A DNA stretch of 17,307 nt from C7867-006 sp964453075 (GTDB lineage: Bacteria; Patescibacteriota; Minisyncoccia; Phycocordibacterales; DATDWN01), in NCBI GenBank assembly GCA_964453075.1, contig CAYVNM010000010.1, positions 1 through 17,307 on the forward strand, written 5' to 3'. The number at the start of each line of letters is the position of its first letter. Position 1 is the stretch's first letter. The notes below the pieces were generated by a model that did no database searches, was not told where the DNA came from, and saw only the letters and a list, made by a program, of their open reading frames with translations. Below, in pieces: positions 9,001 through 15,590 of this stretch. A program made the position numbers and the translations under genes.

Positions 9001-9329
9001 CCTTCCTTTGTTGTGGACACTCTTCCGTAAGGCCTAACGGTCATAGAGTAAGCATTTTGATCAGGAGCCGTTGCTACACCTTCAAATCTCAATTCTGTAC
9101 CATACGGTACAGATAAAGTTCTCTCTATATACGAATCCCCTGTGTTACCAGGATCACTAACACTATAAGTAGCTAAAAGATTGTTGTTTGAAACATCATA
9201 AACCTTAACTTCCATAGTAGAACCTGGCCATTGTCCTGAACACATGAGTGCGGCCTCAGCAGTTTTTTTACCTCCAAAATAAAATGGTAAGACTAATAAA
9301 ATTAAAAACAATAGTAATGTTTTTCTCAT
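6030..9329 (-). CDS. Giant secreted protein with thrombospondin type 1, Ig-like, CARDB-like and InlB-like domains (1099 aa)
   Basis: The start is the ATG at 9329 (MRKTLLLFLILL), giving a clean signal peptide of about 26 residues ending AEA; an in-frame TTG at 9347 would add six residues and is less likely. Domain order: N-terminal beta domain (27-165); thrombospondin type 1 repeat (174-220; WSAWSACSASCNGGVQTRTC with six cysteines); Ig-like (226-310); NBR1-type Ig-like (320-454, with GNTKWYDG); Ig-like (461-542); Ig-like (546-630, close copy of the first); CARDB-like (634-754); module shared with the 780-residue protein (761-917); Ig-like (918-994); short CASGSTWNGSVC linker (995-1006); InlB-B-type repeat (1011-1091; TPKSSYWKFDKWTGDC); tail RDFKYHEF. 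Cysteines are numerous, implying disulfides outside the membrane. Probably adhesive, perhaps in host attachment of an episymbiont (inference). No Shine-Dalgarno. Confidence 0.9.
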   Translation of the reverse strand: MRKTLLLFLILLVLPFYFGGKKTAEAALMCSGQWPGSTMEVKVYDVSNNNLLATYSVSDPGNTGDSYIERTLSVPYGTELRFEGVATAPDQNAYSMTVRPYGRVSTTKEGFIQYSRVWDSEILDKGDSYFSWTIEGTCNGTADSSWDGGHGEIYINIDVGDQPSTVTPPPVVNGGWSAWSACSASCNGGVQTRTCSNPYPANGGADCSGPSTQACNTNACSITPGSISVSISANPTSMTLPTNQTTLSWTTSGNPDSCTASNWWSGSKAPGGGSELRSGMTAGTYVFDITCSKAGFANASASRTVIVYPANVPNPDPVTCDENAVVTVVTPLPATMMAGQTYPVTIRARNTGNTKWYDGNKFKLYPKSGNLSLLSTAPAAVAGLSYGHLPYVMDVNDTVDWTFNVTAPTTPGSYSTTIQMVHLEGYYYLRSADSLTCPAPSSNVYFGNFVTISSVVNDTRPVVTLTANPTTGASPLSSTLTWTTTNSPTLCIAGGGSFAGINKATAPLNTQVINNINSGTTFSIQCANASGWSPLVSATVSPIAPITVTLSASPSSMTLPANWTNLSWTTTGNPTSCDASGSWSGTNITNGSPITQRSGMTAGTYNFIITCHKAGVPDASSSVSVGVSPAAVSAPDLTATGVTPLQATTGMSQDFYAILSNIGGSSTGATVNYFFQIASASAGGGVITNKPYSTIPTAIGAGFAETGSVSHTFSTVGTYSIRVCVDKRNATDAGLIAESNESNNCGAWSDVTVLNAIPSVGNVTISSSIVNPNNVNQYTIKISGVDLSGVSDLRILEVAINKDGPNAGQTRGLLVWNVGAALFANLEAKSCGGGTGYIFANGFNPSYIHLDSCSVVDSGNTKEVSFVVRFDPTFTAPTTNNDMSGIVGDNSLQYSPWVVFDGFDLLSASPSGTLTVPSCTIAAGASTCNTTISWTTQNLVGGDVITIRKDNVNILSGNSNAGVSNSLTPGAHTFLLVRNGNTSAPLDNKALNISCASGSTWNGSVCQLNVVQYNVNVGKTPASGGTVTGGAINCGSVCVAQFNQNSTVTLVATPKSSYWKFDKWTGDCSGTSQSCTITVNGNKSVQAEFILRDFKYHEF

Positions 9330-9335
9330 GTGTAA

Positions 9336-9344
9336 ATAATAACA
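9336..9344 (-). promoter_or_regulatory. Possible extended -10 element of the 1099-residue gene
   Basis: TG-T-TATTAT on the minus strand ends 6 nt before the chosen ATG, with no convincing -35. If real it would give a leaderless mRNA and would support the 9329 start over the TTG at 9347. Confidence 0.4.
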
Positions 9345-9371
9345 CAAATATATTGAGTTGTTTATCTGTAG

Positions 9372-9391
9372 TCCACAATGTCTTTTGTGGA
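9372..9391. other. Hairpin upstream of the 1099-residue gene
   Basis: Perfect inverted repeat TCCACAA-TGTCTT-TTGTGGA. It lies between the lipoprotein terminator and the secreted-protein start. It could be part of the terminator region or an operator; no T-run follows on either strand. Confidence 0.4.
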
Positions 9392-9412
9392 TAACATATT
9401 TTTAGTTGAAAT

Positions 9413-9442
9413 TTGCCAGGGACGATTTCTCATCCCTGGCAA
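9413..9442 (-). terminator. Strong hairpin terminating the lipoprotein gene
   Basis: Perfect 10-bp stem TTGCCAGGGA/TCCCTGGCAA with a 10-nt loop, starting 18 nt after the lipoprotein stop. The following sequence (ATTTC) is only weakly T-rich, so it may act as an mRNA 3' stabiliser as well as, or instead of, a rho-independent terminator. GC-rich like the gene it follows. Another short inverted repeat, CCAGCG/CGCTGG (9453-9476), spans the stop codon. Confidence 0.6.
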
Positions 9443-9460
9443 TTCTTTGTGACCAGCGTT

Positions 9461-10066
9461 TTATTGCCACGCTGGCGTGAGGTTCAACTCCTCTCGGAAA
9501 ACCGTCGGTGGTAGTGATTTGTCGGGAACCACTCCAACTCCTTTCGCTACCCAAACCTGAAATACGATGTGGGTAATGTTCGGGGTCGTGATACTGACCT
9601 TGAGAGTGTTTCCACTAACGGTGTCGCACTTGTCACCGACACGATACGTCTCACCCCCCATATGGTAGGTTGATTCGTCCACCACCTGGGGGTTGCCGTA
9701 CATCACGTTTCCAACTGTGTACTGCCCTGACATCAACATGGATCCGATGTAAGCAGTGTAGCCAGCTGGACCACCACAAGTGTAGAAGACCGCTACGGTC
9801 TCACCGACCTGGAAGGTGCCACCCTTGGAGGGCGAGACACTGGTCACCCACACATGGAGAGGAAATTCCTCGCCAGGAATCGAGACCGGATGATCGACTG
9901 TTCCGGGAGCCGGCCTGGGTTGAACCGTATCCACCCTTGTGGGAGTTGGTGCAGTCGGCGAGAGGAACTCGTCTCCGACCTGCTGTGAGCACCCGAAGGT
10001 GACGATGCTGACCAAAATGGCCAGTGGAACAACGACGAAGCGACGACGAACTGACGTAGCCTTCAT
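9461..10066 (-). CDS. GC-rich predicted lipoprotein, likely acquired (201 aa)
   Basis: Starts at the ATG at 10066 because GGAGG lies 6 nt upstream; a longer ORF to 10114 lacks such a site. The N-terminus (MKATSVRRRFVVVPLAILVSIVTFGC) is a lipoprotein signal with lipobox VTFGC, so the mature protein would be lipidated at Cys26 outside the membrane. A Pro/Thr-rich linker follows (about 35-75), then a beta-rich, probably Ig-like domain (about 75-185). No family recognised and no catalytic motif. GC is far above the neighbours by direct count: 39 of 60 bases at 9901-9960 and 29 of 60 at 9541-9600, against 18 of 60 at 10681-10740. With its own near-consensus promoter, structured 5' UTR, Shine-Dalgarno and strong terminator hairpin, it looks like a self-contained horizontally acquired unit (inference). 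Confidence 0.8.
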   Translation of the reverse strand: MKATSVRRRFVVVPLAILVSIVTFGCSQQVGDEFLSPTAPTPTRVDTVQPRPAPGTVDHPVSIPGEEFPLHVWVTSVSPSKGGTFQVGETVAVFYTCGGPAGYTAYIGSMLMSGQYTVGNVMYGNPQVVDESTYHMGGETYRVGDKCDTVSGNTLKVSITTPNITHIVFQVWVAKGVGVVPDKSLPPTVFREELNLTPAWQ

Positions 10067-10072
10067 GATGGT

Positions 10073-10175
10073 CCTCCGACCGAAGTTGGTTTTCTTGTTT
10101 GTGAAACTCACCACGTGCTCCGCACGTGAAGTTACTTTCTAGTTTCATTATACACCCAAACAATAGAAAAGTCAA
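10073..10175 (-). promoter_or_regulatory. Lipoprotein promoter, 5' UTR hairpin and Shine-Dalgarno
   Basis: Minus strand: TTGACT (10170-10175), 17 nt, TATAAT (10147-10152), essentially consensus. The roughly 75-nt 5' UTR carries CACGTGC-GGA-GCACGTG (10112-10128), a perfect 7-bp stem with a 3-nt loop, then GGAGG (10073-10077) 6 nt before ATG. The hairpin ends well before the Shine-Dalgarno, so it may stabilise the mRNA or bind a regulator; it would not occlude the site by itself. Confidence 0.75.
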
Positions 10176-10211
10176 TGTCAAGACTGTGGCTGTGGATAAG
10201 TCAGAAAAACG

Positions 10212-11558
10212 TTATAAACCCTGCCTAGAAATCAAGGCTTTTATGGTTTTTAAAGCTATTTTTATATCAAGCCAAAAAGACCTGTTTTTTATGTAAAAAA
10301 TATCGTAAGTTAATTTTTCTTTTGTTAGACTTATCTCTGCTTGGTGATGTGGATGGTTTTCTTGGTGAATTTGTGCCCATCCAGAAAGTCCTGGTTTTAT
10401 CAAGTGTCTAATATTGTAGTAAGGAATTTCTTTACTATAGATATCTACCCCTGAAGGCAACTCTGGTCTTGGACCAATAAGAGACATGTCCCCCCTCAAA
10501 ACATTCCATAATTGTGGTAACTCATCTATTCTTGTTTTTCTAAGAAAATTCCCAACTGTTGTAATTTTATTTACCTTATTAGAAGTAAGATCAGATTCAT
10601 TTCTGTTCATTGATCTGAATTTATACAAGCGAATATTTTTTCCATCCTTACCCACACGTTCCTGAGAAATAAATATGCTCCCACCATCATCAATTTTTAT
10701 AGCCAAATAAACAAAAGGATAAAAAACCACAGACAACAATCCAAGAATCAAGGAAAGTGAAAAGTCCATTACCCTTTTTAGAAAATCATATGTAAATTTT
10801 GGTGACACAGATACGTTTTCTAAAAACCAACTATACGTTACAAGAGAAAGAGGAATTCTATCAAAAATATCTTCGTAAATACGGTGGGAATCTATAAAAC
10901 GAACTTTTGAGAAAATAAGATTGTAAAGATGGGGCAACATAGGTGTCACATTTTCATGTGAGAAGTCTACAGCTATTATTTTTATATCGTTGGAGTAAAC
11001 CTCTTTTACTATATCTTCCTGTATATCTATAGAAGAAGTGTCAGAAACATCTATAGATGATACAAAAAACAAATCATATCTGCTGTTATTATTCACCTCA
11101 AAAAGCAATTCTTTCATTTCACTACCTGAACCAATGAGAAGTGCTGGCTGTCTTTCGTTTTTACTAAAGAGCACATTGCCATAAAGTCTCCACAGGAGCA
11201 TACAAACAAAAGAGATGAGTAGATACACAAACAAAATTGTCTTGGGTGTAATTCCAAATACTGGAAAAGCATAGAAGAAAGCTATTGCAAAAATACTGTT
11301 TACAACTTGAGCATTGAAGATAATGCTAGGTAATTTGCCTTTTAGAATAAGCGTGTGCTTTTCGTACAGACCAGCTATAAAATAAACCAAAAACCAAACA
11401 ATAAAAAGTATAGAAAAAGGAACAAGGTGGGTTTCAAACATTCGCCATGTAGGAATTTCAAAAAACCTTACATACAAAGATAACCAAAGAGAAAAAACAA
11501 AGAAAAAAATGTCTCCAAAAAATAGAATTATGGCTTCCTTTTTTATCAGATTGCCCAT
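10212..11558 (-). CDS. Polyprenyl-phosphate sugar-1-phosphate transferase (WbaP/WcaJ/ExoY family)
   Basis: Initiating enzyme of surface glycan synthesis: transfers a sugar-1-phosphate from a nucleotide sugar to undecaprenyl phosphate in the cytoplasmic membrane. The 448-residue length fits the long polyisoprenyl-phosphate hexose-1-phosphate transferase class: N-terminal membrane helices (about 7-125), a degenerate CoA-binding-like middle domain (about 135-240), and the C-terminal sugar transferase domain with KRVMD (261-265) before the reentrant helix, QERVGKDGK...YKFRSM (299-317), RKTRIDELPQLWNVLRGDMSLIGPRPE (340-366) and KPGLSGWAQ (388-396). The sugar cannot be read from sequence. The start is set at MGNLIKK (11558): a longer ORF to 11600 would overlap the divergent gene and begin inside the promoter. 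No Shine-Dalgarno. Paired divergently with a GT4 glycosyltransferase. Confidence 0.93.
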   Translation of the reverse strand: MGNLIKKEAIILFFGDIFFFVFSLWLSLYVRFFEIPTWRMFETHLVPFSILFIVWFLVYFIAGLYEKHTLILKGKLPSIIFNAQVVNSIFAIAFFYAFPVFGITPKTILFVYLLISFVCMLLWRLYGNVLFSKNERQPALLIGSGSEMKELLFEVNNNSRYDLFFVSSIDVSDTSSIDIQEDIVKEVYSNDIKIIAVDFSHENVTPMLPHLYNLIFSKVRFIDSHRIYEDIFDRIPLSLVTYSWFLENVSVSPKFTYDFLKRVMDFSLSLILGLLSVVFYPFVYLAIKIDDGGSIFISQERVGKDGKNIRLYKFRSMNRNESDLTSNKVNKITTVGNFLRKTRIDELPQLWNVLRGDMSLIGPRPELPSGVDIYSKEIPYYNIRHLIKPGLSGWAQIHQENHPHHQAEISLTKEKLTYDIFYIKNRSFWLDIKIALKTIKALISRQGL

Positions 11559-11600
11559 AGAAAGTATCACCATTATATGGTAAAATAGCCCAATATGCAA
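11551..11600. promoter_or_regulatory. Overlapping divergent promoters for sugar transferase and GT4
   Basis: Minus strand: TTGCAT (11595-11600), 17 nt, TATAAT (11572-11577), reading into the sugar transferase with only a few nt of leader. Plus strand: either TTGCCC (11551-11556), 17 nt, TATATG (11574-11579), or the extended -10 TGG-TAAAAT ending 8 nt before the GT4 ATG. The two -10 regions overlap within a near-palindrome (CCATATAATGG on the minus strand), so RNA polymerase could not occupy both at once. Confidence 0.6.
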
Positions 11601-12737
11601 GACGTTAGACCAAAGAAAAAAGTCTGTTTAATGGTCACAAAAGGTGTTTGGGGTGGTGCCCAAAAGTATGTCTACTCCATAGCAACAAATCTACCAAAAA
11701 ATATTTATGATGTTTTTGTTATAACTGGCAAAGGTGAAATATTAAAAAATAAATTAGAAAGAGAAGGCATTAAGGTCTATGAAATAACTGATCTAAAAAG
11801 AGACATTTCTATATTTTCCGAAATAAAAAGCTTCATTTCCCTATTTAAAATACTAAAAAAAGAATCCCCTGACATCCTACATCTAAACAGTCCAAAAGCC
11901 GGAGGATTGGGAGCCTTTGTCGGTAGAATACTCGGTATCAAAAAAATTGTGTTAACAGCCCATGGGTGGACCTTTAATGAAGATCGAGGAGTTTTTAGTA
12001 AAATAATCATAATGATCATATCCTGGATCACTGTTATTCTCTGCCATAAGACCATTGTCATAGCAGACAAAGAACTGAAACAAGCCAGAAGAATGCCTTT
12101 TGTAGACAAAAATAAAATAACACTGATAAGAAATGGGCTTGAGAACATTGATTTTAAAGAAAAAATAGAAGCGCAAAAAAAACTATTTGAAAACATAAAC
12201 AAAACCGTTATAAATAATGTTCTATGGTTAGGAACTATTTCAGAACTTCATAAAAACAAGGGTCTAGAATACGCAATTGGAGCCATTAGTAAAATAGAAA
12301 CTCCTATTGTTTTCTTCATTATAGGAGAAGGTGAAGAAAGAAAAAATTTGGAAAAAATAATAGAAAAATATAACTTGGAAAATAGAGTTTTCTTGGTAGG
12401 TTTTCTAGAAAATGCAAAAGAGTATTTGAAAGCTTTTGATATATTCACTCTCACATCTATAAAAGAAGGTCTCCCTTACACTATACTTGAAGCTGGCTTA
12501 GCAGGTCTCCCCATAATAGCAAGTAATGTTGGTGGAGTACCAGACATAATAGACAACGGCATAAATGGTATCCTAGTAGAAAAAACAAACGTAGGACAAA
12601 TTTCAAAAACTATTGAATTCATGATAAAAAATCCAGATCAGAGGAAATCCTTCGGTTTGAAATTACAACAAAAAATAGAAAAAGAATTTTCTCTAAAACA
12701 GATGCTAAGTAAAACTATACAGTTATACAATTCCTAA
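11595..12737 (+). CDS. GT4-family glycosyltransferase (GT-B fold)
   Basis: 380 residues, the only plus-strand gene. N-terminal Rossmann domain with a Gly-rich acceptor/donor loop (VTKGVWGGAQKYV, 14-26), HLNSPKAGGLG (96-106) and TAHGWTFN (121-128). C-terminal nucleotide-sugar domain with WLGTISELHKNKGLEYAI (211-228), GEGEERKNLE (244-253) and the EX7E signature in KEGLPYTILEAG (E291 and E299), followed by GLPIIASNVGGVPDII. This is the retaining GT4 pattern of capsule, exopolysaccharide and lipid-linked glycan enzymes; donor and acceptor are unknown. Divergent from the initiating sugar transferase, so probably adds a later sugar in the same pathway (inference). No Shine-Dalgarno before ATG. Confidence 0.93.
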   Translation: MQDVRPKKKVCLMVTKGVWGGAQKYVYSIATNLPKNIYDVFVITGKGEILKNKLEREGIKVYEITDLKRDISIFSEIKSFISLFKILKKESPDILHLNSPKAGGLGAFVGRILGIKKIVLTAHGWTFNEDRGVFSKIIIMIISWITVILCHKTIVIADKELKQARRMPFVDKNKITLIRNGLENIDFKEKIEAQKKLFENINKTVINNVLWLGTISELHKNKGLEYAIGAISKIETPIVFFIIGEGEERKNLEKIIEKYNLENRVFLVGFLENAKEYLKAFDIFTLTSIKEGLPYTILEAGLAGLPIIASNVGGVPDIIDNGINGILVEKTNVGQISKTIEFMIKNPDQRKSFGLKLQQKIEKEFSLKQMLSKTIQLYNS

Positions 12738-12778
12738 TTATTCTAATTGGCTATTGTTTAGGTCAATTAGAAATTAGG
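12733..12778 (+). terminator. Long AT-rich hairpin after the GT4 gene
   Basis: CCTAAT + TTCTAATTG (12733-12749, with a 2-nt bulge) pairs with CAATTAGAA + ATTAGG (12764-12778): 15 bp around a 14-nt loop. The stem begins at the stop codon and TTAATTTTC follows. A likely terminator for the plus-strand gene. Confidence 0.65.
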
Positions 12779-12798
12779 TTAATTTTCTAGAGCTTCCA

Positions 12799-12868
12799 AA
12801 TTTGGATGAAATCCGACGTGAGAAATTAAAAAGGCGAAGAGCCTTACTTGTCGTACGGTGAATGAGCA
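12799..12868. repeat. Dispersed direct repeat, copy 2 (after rodA)
   Basis: A 70-nt copy of 745-813, between convergent GT4 and rodA genes. Here AAGGC-TCTTC-GCCTT on the minus strand is a perfect 5-bp stem followed by TTTAATTT, a good rodA terminator. The alternative CCTTAC/GTAAGG stem of copy 1 has one mismatch. Between this block and the rodA stop lies another hairpin, GCAAAAT...ATTTTGC (12866-12905) enclosing CTGC-AACAAC-GCAG. Confidence 0.75.
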
Positions 12869-12910
12869 AAATTGAACTGCAACAACGCAGATGAGGTGAT
12901 TTTGCGAGTT

Positions 12911-14044
12911 TTAAATACCAACCATTTCGTTAGATGCGATATCCTTATGCACCGTCCTCGCCCCTCTTCTCATTCCCATGAGAATTCCCAAACCCAAAAA
13001 CTCCGTGAGCAAATGACTGCCTCCGTAACTCATGAATGGCAAGGTATTTCCCGTAACCGGAAGTAAACCGATATTCATGCCTATGTGTATTATTGAGTGA
13101 ACTAAAAACAAAATACACAAACCTACTCCGAACAAAATTTCAAAATTACCACCACCCCTGAAGGAAATCCTTAGCATCCTCCAAAAAATTATTCCATACA
13201 AAGAGAATAAAAGTATTACACCAACAAAACCCCATTCTTCGGCAAAAGCCGCAAAAATAAAATCTGTTTGATACTCAGGTAGAAACTGTAGTTTGCTCTG
13301 AGTACCATATCCTATACCCTTACCAAAGAACTGTCCCGAACCCACTGCAATAGTAGACTGATATGCGTTATATCCTGTGCCCCTTATATCCGTGAGAGGA
13401 TTTATAAAATTAATAATTCTACTTTTCTGGTAAGGTTGAAATACAAAAAACCACAAACCACCAAAAGCCAGAGAAGCGATTAGAAAAACGAGCAGTAAGT
13501 GCTTTTTTGATATTCCGGATACCAAAACCATACCGAGCCACAAAAAAAATATAATTATGGCTGAACCAAAATCCGGTTGCAAAAAAACTAAAGTAAAAAT
13601 AACAAAAACATAAAACCCAGAAACTAGTATGTGTCTTATGTTTGCAATTTCTATATGGCGTCGAGAAAAATATTTAGAAAGCAAAAGTATCACGACCAAT
13701 TTTATTGGATCTGCTGGCTGAAAAGAAAAAGCCCCAAAGTTAAACCAACTCTGTGCACCTTTAAAAACACTTCCAATAACAAAAAGTAGAGACAACAACC
13801 CAACAGATAAAACAAAAAGAGTCACTATTATTCTAGTATTTTTTAGAAATCCCCAATCTATAAAACTGGCGATAAAAAAGACAACAACAGAAATAATTAT
13901 CCAGTCAGTCTGCCTCTCAAAAAAACGACTATTATCTACAAAAGAATTCATGGTCACCAAACCAGCGAATGTAACCAAAATCACACTGACAAACAAAATC
14001 CAGTCAATATTTTTAAAAATATTTTTTATACTATTCAAATACAT
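12911..14044 (-). CDS. rodA: SEDS peptidoglycan glycosyltransferase RodA (FtsW/RodA/SpoVE family)
   Basis: Polymerises lipid II into glycan strands during wall elongation, in complex with a class B penicillin-binding protein. 377 residues with about ten membrane helices. Family signatures: GAQSWFNFG (96-104), FLQPDFGSA (154-162), GKGIGYGTQSKLQFLPEYQTDFIFAAFAEE (241-270; the Asp of TDFIFA, D261, matches the catalytic residue identified in E. coli RodA), and TGNTLPFMSYGGSHLL (331-346). LPE.QTDFIF favours RodA over FtsW. It starts 6 nt after the von Willebrand protein stop codon, so the two form an operon; no penicillin-binding protein is in the window. No Shine-Dalgarno. Confidence 0.95.
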   Translation of the reverse strand: MYLNSIKNIFKNIDWILFVSVILVTFAGLVTMNSFVDNSRFFERQTDWIIISVVVFFIASFIDWGFLKNTRIIVTLFVLSVGLLSLLFVIGSVFKGAQSWFNFGAFSFQPADPIKLVVILLLSKYFSRRHIEIANIRHILVSGFYVFVIFTLVFLQPDFGSAIIIFFLWLGMVLVSGISKKHLLLVFLIASLAFGGLWFFVFQPYQKSRIINFINPLTDIRGTGYNAYQSTIAVGSGQFFGKGIGYGTQSKLQFLPEYQTDFIFAAFAEEWGFVGVILLFSLYGIIFWRMLRISFRGGGNFEILFGVGLCILFLVHSIIHIGMNIGLLPVTGNTLPFMSYGGSHLLTEFLGLGILMGMRRGARTVHKDIASNEMVGI

Positions 14045-14050
14045 AACTTT

Positions 14051-15412
14051 TTAAAAGAAACGATAGATAACAGTTATGACATTTGGTTTCTTAATACAGA
14101 GATCAGACGTTATTTTGCTGTATATGCCAGCCAATTTTTCTTTGTTTGGAGCAAAGAAATAGTAACTATTACCAGAACTTAGTTCTCTCAAGAAACCTTC
14201 ACTAACATTATTACCAAGACCGATAGTATACAAAAGAATTCCTGAGTCTTTTATCTCTTTTGCTACTGTCTGAGCTGAAATTGACGGATAGTCAGTAACT
14301 CCTGTCTGTTTTGGTTCTGTAGGAATTCCATCGGTCAGCAATATTACTGCTTTTTTACTATTGTTTCTGGCTCTGTCTGACCTTAATTCATTAAAAGCTT
14401 CTGACAAACCTCCAAATATATTAGTTTGATCTACCGTAGAGGTGCTGAGAAATACATTGCTAATCACACTGACCGCCCCATCTCTATCGTGGGAAAGCTG
14501 ACTCTCTTGTTTTGGGTTAGTACCAAAAAATGTAACAGCTACGCGATCCTCATCGGTTAAATTTTTTATAAAATTCTGTGCTGTACTTTTAACAGTATTA
14601 AATGGTTCTGGTGGGTTTGCACTCTCCGATTTCATACTGCCAGATTTATCCAGCACCACAGCTACATCTAGTGGATTGGTACACGATTCTACACCTAGAT
14701 CAAATGGTTTTGGCCAAGTAAAGACAAAATCCTGAGAGGAATTACGTGCCAGGTTGTCTACAAAAGTACGAGAAGCTGCAACAGCATTTTCTTTATTATC
14801 CAAAACCAAAACAACCAATTCTATTTTTGGTATATTTTTCAAAGATTGATTTATGACTGTACCAGTTATATTTGGTATCGTTGTGGTAGAATTTATAGCG
14901 CTATATTTCAAAGAAATTTCAGGCTCTTTCTCCGTATTTTTTTGCCATGGAGCAAAAGATATAAATCTAAAGTCTGTTGATTTTGGTTTACTATTTTTTA
15001 TGACTATTTGTGTTTCAAAAACTGCAAATTTCTTGTTTTTTGGTATAGAAGTAACACCCTCTCTTATAGTTACTAATTGATTATCTGTATCATAAATTCT
15101 GAATTGATATTTTGCTGCGTTATTTTCTGAATTGATGTTTGGATTTTCCACAAAAGCAACCACACTATAAACATCTCCTGAAATATTAAAAATCTTTGAC
15201 CACAAGACTACAGGGGCTAGAGCATCATTTGAACAAAGTGATTTACAAGAACCACCACAATCAATACCTTTCTCGTCTCCATTTTTTTTGCCATCATTAC
15301 AAGTCGGTGCTTTATAGAAAAAATTCCAAGCCAACAAAAAGCTGATCAGAGAAACTATCAAAATAAAACCTCCTCCGTACAATAACCTTCTTTTTGTTGA
15401 CCATGGTGCCAT
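14051..15412 (-). CDS. Membrane-anchored von Willebrand factor A domain protein with Cys-rich motif
   Basis: 453 residues from the ATG at 15412 (MAPWSTKRRLLYGGG); an ORF extending to 15466 would run through the rRNA terminator and is rejected. A signal-anchor helix at about 12-32 is followed by CNDGKKNGDEKGIDCGGSC (38-56), a small disulfide/Ca-like module seen in secreted proteins. Then a beta-rich region (about 60-235) and a von Willebrand A domain (about 247-435) with an intact metal-ion site: DKSGS (255-259), a Thr in the DQTNIFGGL stretch (near 329), and LLTDG (Asp361). The domain would face outside and bind a protein partner through a divalent metal. Operon with rodA suggests a link to envelope assembly, but this is inference. 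Promoter directly behind the rRNA terminator. Confidence 0.88.
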   Translation of the reverse strand: MAPWSTKRRLLYGGGFILIVSLISFLLAWNFFYKAPTCNDGKKNGDEKGIDCGGSCKSLCSNDALAPVVLWSKIFNISGDVYSVVAFVENPNINSENNAAKYQFRIYDTDNQLVTIREGVTSIPKNKKFAVFETQIVIKNSKPKSTDFRFISFAPWQKNTEKEPEISLKYSAINSTTTIPNITGTVINQSLKNIPKIELVVLVLDNKENAVAASRTFVDNLARNSSQDFVFTWPKPFDLGVESCTNPLDVAVVLDKSGSMKSESANPPEPFNTVKSTAQNFIKNLTDEDRVAVTFFGTNPKQESQLSHDRDGAVSVISNVFLSTSTVDQTNIFGGLSEAFNELRSDRARNNSKKAVILLTDGIPTEPKQTGVTDYPSISAQTVAKEIKDSGILLYTIGLGNNVSEGFLRELSSGNSYYFFAPNKEKLAGIYSKITSDLCIKKPNVITVIYRFF

Positions 15413-15421
15413 ATAAAAATA

Positions 15422-15430
15422 ATTATAACA
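15422..15430 (-). promoter_or_regulatory. Extended -10 promoter of the von Willebrand-rodA operon
   Basis: TG-T-TATAAT on the minus strand (-10 at 15422-15427), no recognisable -35. It touches the last bases of the rRNA terminator T-run and lies 9 nt before the ATG, predicting a leaderless or near-leaderless mRNA. Confidence 0.55.
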
Positions 15431-15460
15431 AAAAACACCCGTACTTAGCGAGTGTTTTTT
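15430..15460 (-). terminator. rRNA operon terminator
   Basis: Minus strand AAAAAACACTCG-CTAAGTA-CGGGTGTTTTTT: a 12-bp stem (one G-U) with a 7-nt loop and T-run, 20 nt after the 5S 3' end. A classic intrinsic terminator; the A-tract makes it partly bidirectional. Confidence 0.9.
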
Positions 15461-15479
15461 TGTCAAAATTCAGTACTAA

Positions 15480-15590
15480 GTTCTGGCGACTAGCTACTCT
15501 CCCACGATGTAGTACCATCGCCTCAACAGAGCTTAACTGCCGTGTTCGGAATGAGAACGGGTGTGACCTCTGCGATAAATCACCAGAACT
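15480..15590 (-). rRNA. rrf: 5S rRNA
   Basis: The reverse complement has 5S landmarks: GTTCTGGTGATTTATCGC at the 5' end pairing with GCTAGTCGCCAGAAC at the 3' end, CACACCCGTTCTCATTCCGAACACGG (loop B/C region), and GGTACTACATCGTGGGAGAGTAG. About 111 nt, approximate ends, typical length. It follows the 23S after a 330-nt spacer. Confidence 0.95.

Noticed and set aside
9330..9347. TTG start extending the giant secreted protein by six residues
   Set aside because: It would place CYYLH before the signal peptide, and the candidate -10 would lie inside the coding region. The ATG at 9329 gives a textbook signal peptide.
9670..10181. Several ORFs on both strands overlapping the lipoprotein gene
   Set aside because: High GC lowers stop-codon frequency, giving long shadow frames. 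Only the frame with the signal peptide, lipobox and Shine-Dalgarno is supported.
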